64,000 bases of DNA from Paenibacillus plantarum (lineage in GTDB: Bacteria; Bacillota; Bacilli; Paenibacillales; NBRC-103111): contig NZ_WHNY01000040.1 in NCBI RefSeq assembly GCF_013141695.1, forward strand, positions 1 to 64,000, in the 5' to 3' direction. The translations under genes and the position numbers were made by a program. Shown piece by piece: positions 62,919 to 64,000 of the stretch. The first letter of the stretch is position 1; every line of letters starts with the position of its first letter. A model generated the notes under the pieces. The model did no database searches, was not told where the DNA came from, and saw only the letters and a program-made list of their open reading frames with translations.

Positions 62919-64000
62919 ATGCGTTTAACGATTATTGGAACGGGTTATGTCGGTTTAGTAGCCGCAGTTTGCTTCGCAAAGTTAGGTCATTTCGTCACAG
63001 CGGTCGATCGGATACATGTCATTCAGGACCTTCGCGAGAATAAATTAGCGATTTGGGAACCTGATCTGCAGGAGATGCTTGAAACTTGCCTTAGTGAGGG
63101 CCGTTTATCTTTTGACACCAATGTAGCAAACGCATCCAGGGGTGCTGATGCACTTATGATTGCAGTTGGAACCCCAACTGGCGTGAATGGTCAGACCGAT
63201 CTTAGTCAAGTTGACGATGTGATAGCTCAATTGAAGCAAGCTGGTGGCGTTTGCCCTCCGTTTATCATTATGAAAAGCACCGTTCCCGTGGGCACCTGTG
63301 ATGAGCTGGAGGCTAATTTACTTACTGCCGGACTCCATTCGGAAGTCGTGTTCAACCCCGAATTTCTTCGTCAAGGCAGTGCAATTAACGACTTTATGAA
63401 CCCGGATCGCATCGTTTTCGGATGCCGTTCGCACCTAGCCAAGGCCGCTCTTCATCAACTATATAAAGGGATCAATGCCCCGATTCAAGTCTGTGATCGA
63501 CGCAGTGCTGAGCTGATCAAATACGCCTCCAATGCCTTCTTAGCGATGAAAATTTCATTTGCCAATATGATCGCGGATGTCTGCGAGGGATATGGCGCGG
63601 ATAATCGTCAAGTTATGCAAGGCGTTGGTGCGGATCGACGCATCGGTCCTCATTTTTTACGAGAGGGCATTGGATATGGTGGATCCTGCTTTTCCAAAGA
63701 TTTGCAGTCACTGCTGACTTCCGGCAAAGCCATTGGGCGCTCACTTCCCTTACTCGAAGCAACGGCTCAAATCAATGAGGAGCGAATTCCTCAGTTGTTG
63801 GAAAAGCTGATCTCACTTTGGGGAAATCCACGTGGCAAACGACTAGGTGTGCTGGGTATTTCCTTCAAACCGAATACGAATGATATGCGTGATGCACCAT
63901 TTCTCACTTTGCTGCGACTCTGTTATCTGTATGGCATTGAGGTGCAGATTTATGATCCTGTCGTCCTACCGACCTCAATCGAAGGCGTGATCCAAAAGGA
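62919..64000 (+). CDS. UDP-glucose 6-dehydrogenase (partial, runs off the window)
   Basis: Oxidises UDP-glucose to UDP-glucuronate with two NAD. The first 360 residues are here: NAD fold LTIIGTGYVGLVAAV (3-17), central helix region with NPEFLRQGSAINDF and FANMIADVCE, and the catalytic cysteine in GYGGSCFSKDL (Cys257, with Ser where Pro is usual). The C-terminal UDP-binding domain begins GVLGISFKPNTNDMRDAPF. Ribosome site GAAGGAGG lies 7 nt before the ATG. It follows the glycosyltransferase in the same operon. Tua or capsule pathways are possible destinations. Truncated only by the window edge. Confidence 0.9.
   Translation, partial: MRLTIIGTGYVGLVAAVCFAKLGHFVTAVDRIHVIQDLRENKLAIWEPDLQEMLETCLSEGRLSFDTNVANASRGADALMIAVGTPTGVNGQTDLSQVDDVIAQLKQAGGVCPPFIIMKSTVPVGTCDELEANLLTAGLHSEVVFNPEFLRQGSAINDFMNPDRIVFGCRSHLAKAALHQLYKGINAPIQVCDRRSAELIKYASNAFLAMKISFANMIADVCEGYGADNRQVMQGVGADRRIGPHFLREGIGYGGSCFSKDLQSLLTSGKAIGRSLPLLEATAQINEERIPQLLEKLISLWGNPRGKRLGVLGISFKPNTNDMRDAPFLTLLRLCYLYGIEVQIYDPVVLPTSIEGVIQK

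Overview
The window looks like chromosome of a low-GC, endospore-forming Gram-positive bacterium of the Paenibacillus/Cohnella type. The evidence is a complete gerA-type germinant receptor operon, a CotS-like spore coat kinase, T-box and ZTP riboswitches, GGAGG ribosome sites, frequent TTG/GTG starts, and a carbohydrate ABC system with its own membrane-bound AraC regulator. Most genes lie on the minus strand. I see no rRNA, tRNA, insertion sequence, prophage or CRISPR array. Species assignment is inference.

Layout. 0-2.4 kb: small membrane protein and a yjlC-ndh type respiratory pair (DUF1641 protein plus NADH dehydrogenase 2). 2.4-7.7 kb: spore genes (CotS-like kinase; germinant receptor operon in the order A-C-D-B, including the small two-helix D subunit). 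7.9-10 kb: small orphan gene, a Gfo/Idh oxidoreductase, a methyltransferase and a frameshifted glycine-rich mini-ORF next to a dispersed repeat. 10.3-13 kb: operon of a Tat-exported two-domain multicopper oxidase, a ZIP metal transporter with an extracytoplasmic domain, and TatA, preceded by repeats resembling MntR boxes. 13-19 kb: small coiled-coil and basic proteins, a CapA-like lipoprotein, argS under a T-box, a 51-bp tandem repeat array and a cupin. 19-31 kb: AbrB-type membrane protein, GNAT acetyltransferase, aspartate racemase-like protein, MOSC protein, giant DUF4132/HEAT protein, MTHFR-like protein, sugar isomerase/epimerase-like protein, UlaG-like hydrolase, and a membrane protein/XRE/DUF2975 operon. 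30.6-44.3 kb: orphan membrane proteins, LRR protein, glycosyltransferase, PhzF, folD under a ZTP riboswitch, RidA, a divergent PurA paralogue with a divergently transcribed LysR regulator, and an EamA transporter. 44.5-61.5 kb: a polysaccharide utilisation locus. 61.7 kb to the end: glycosyltransferase and UDP-glucose dehydrogenase on the plus strand.

The most coherent system is the 44.5-61.5 kb locus: a 1754-residue secreted beta-helix protein, an uncharacterised 590-residue cytoplasmic protein, a GH105 unsaturated-uronyl hydrolase, a binding protein with two permeases, a transmembrane AraC regulator, an SGNH esterase and a Gfo/Idh dehydrogenase. Three of its transcription units carry the same 24-nt motif about 70-110 bp upstream of the start codon (19 of 24 positions invariant). 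I infer this is the operator of the locus regulator. The second notable signal is a family of AT-rich intergenic repeats (about 30-bp units) in four gaps, including a 142-bp composite element present twice without gaps at roughly 83% identity.
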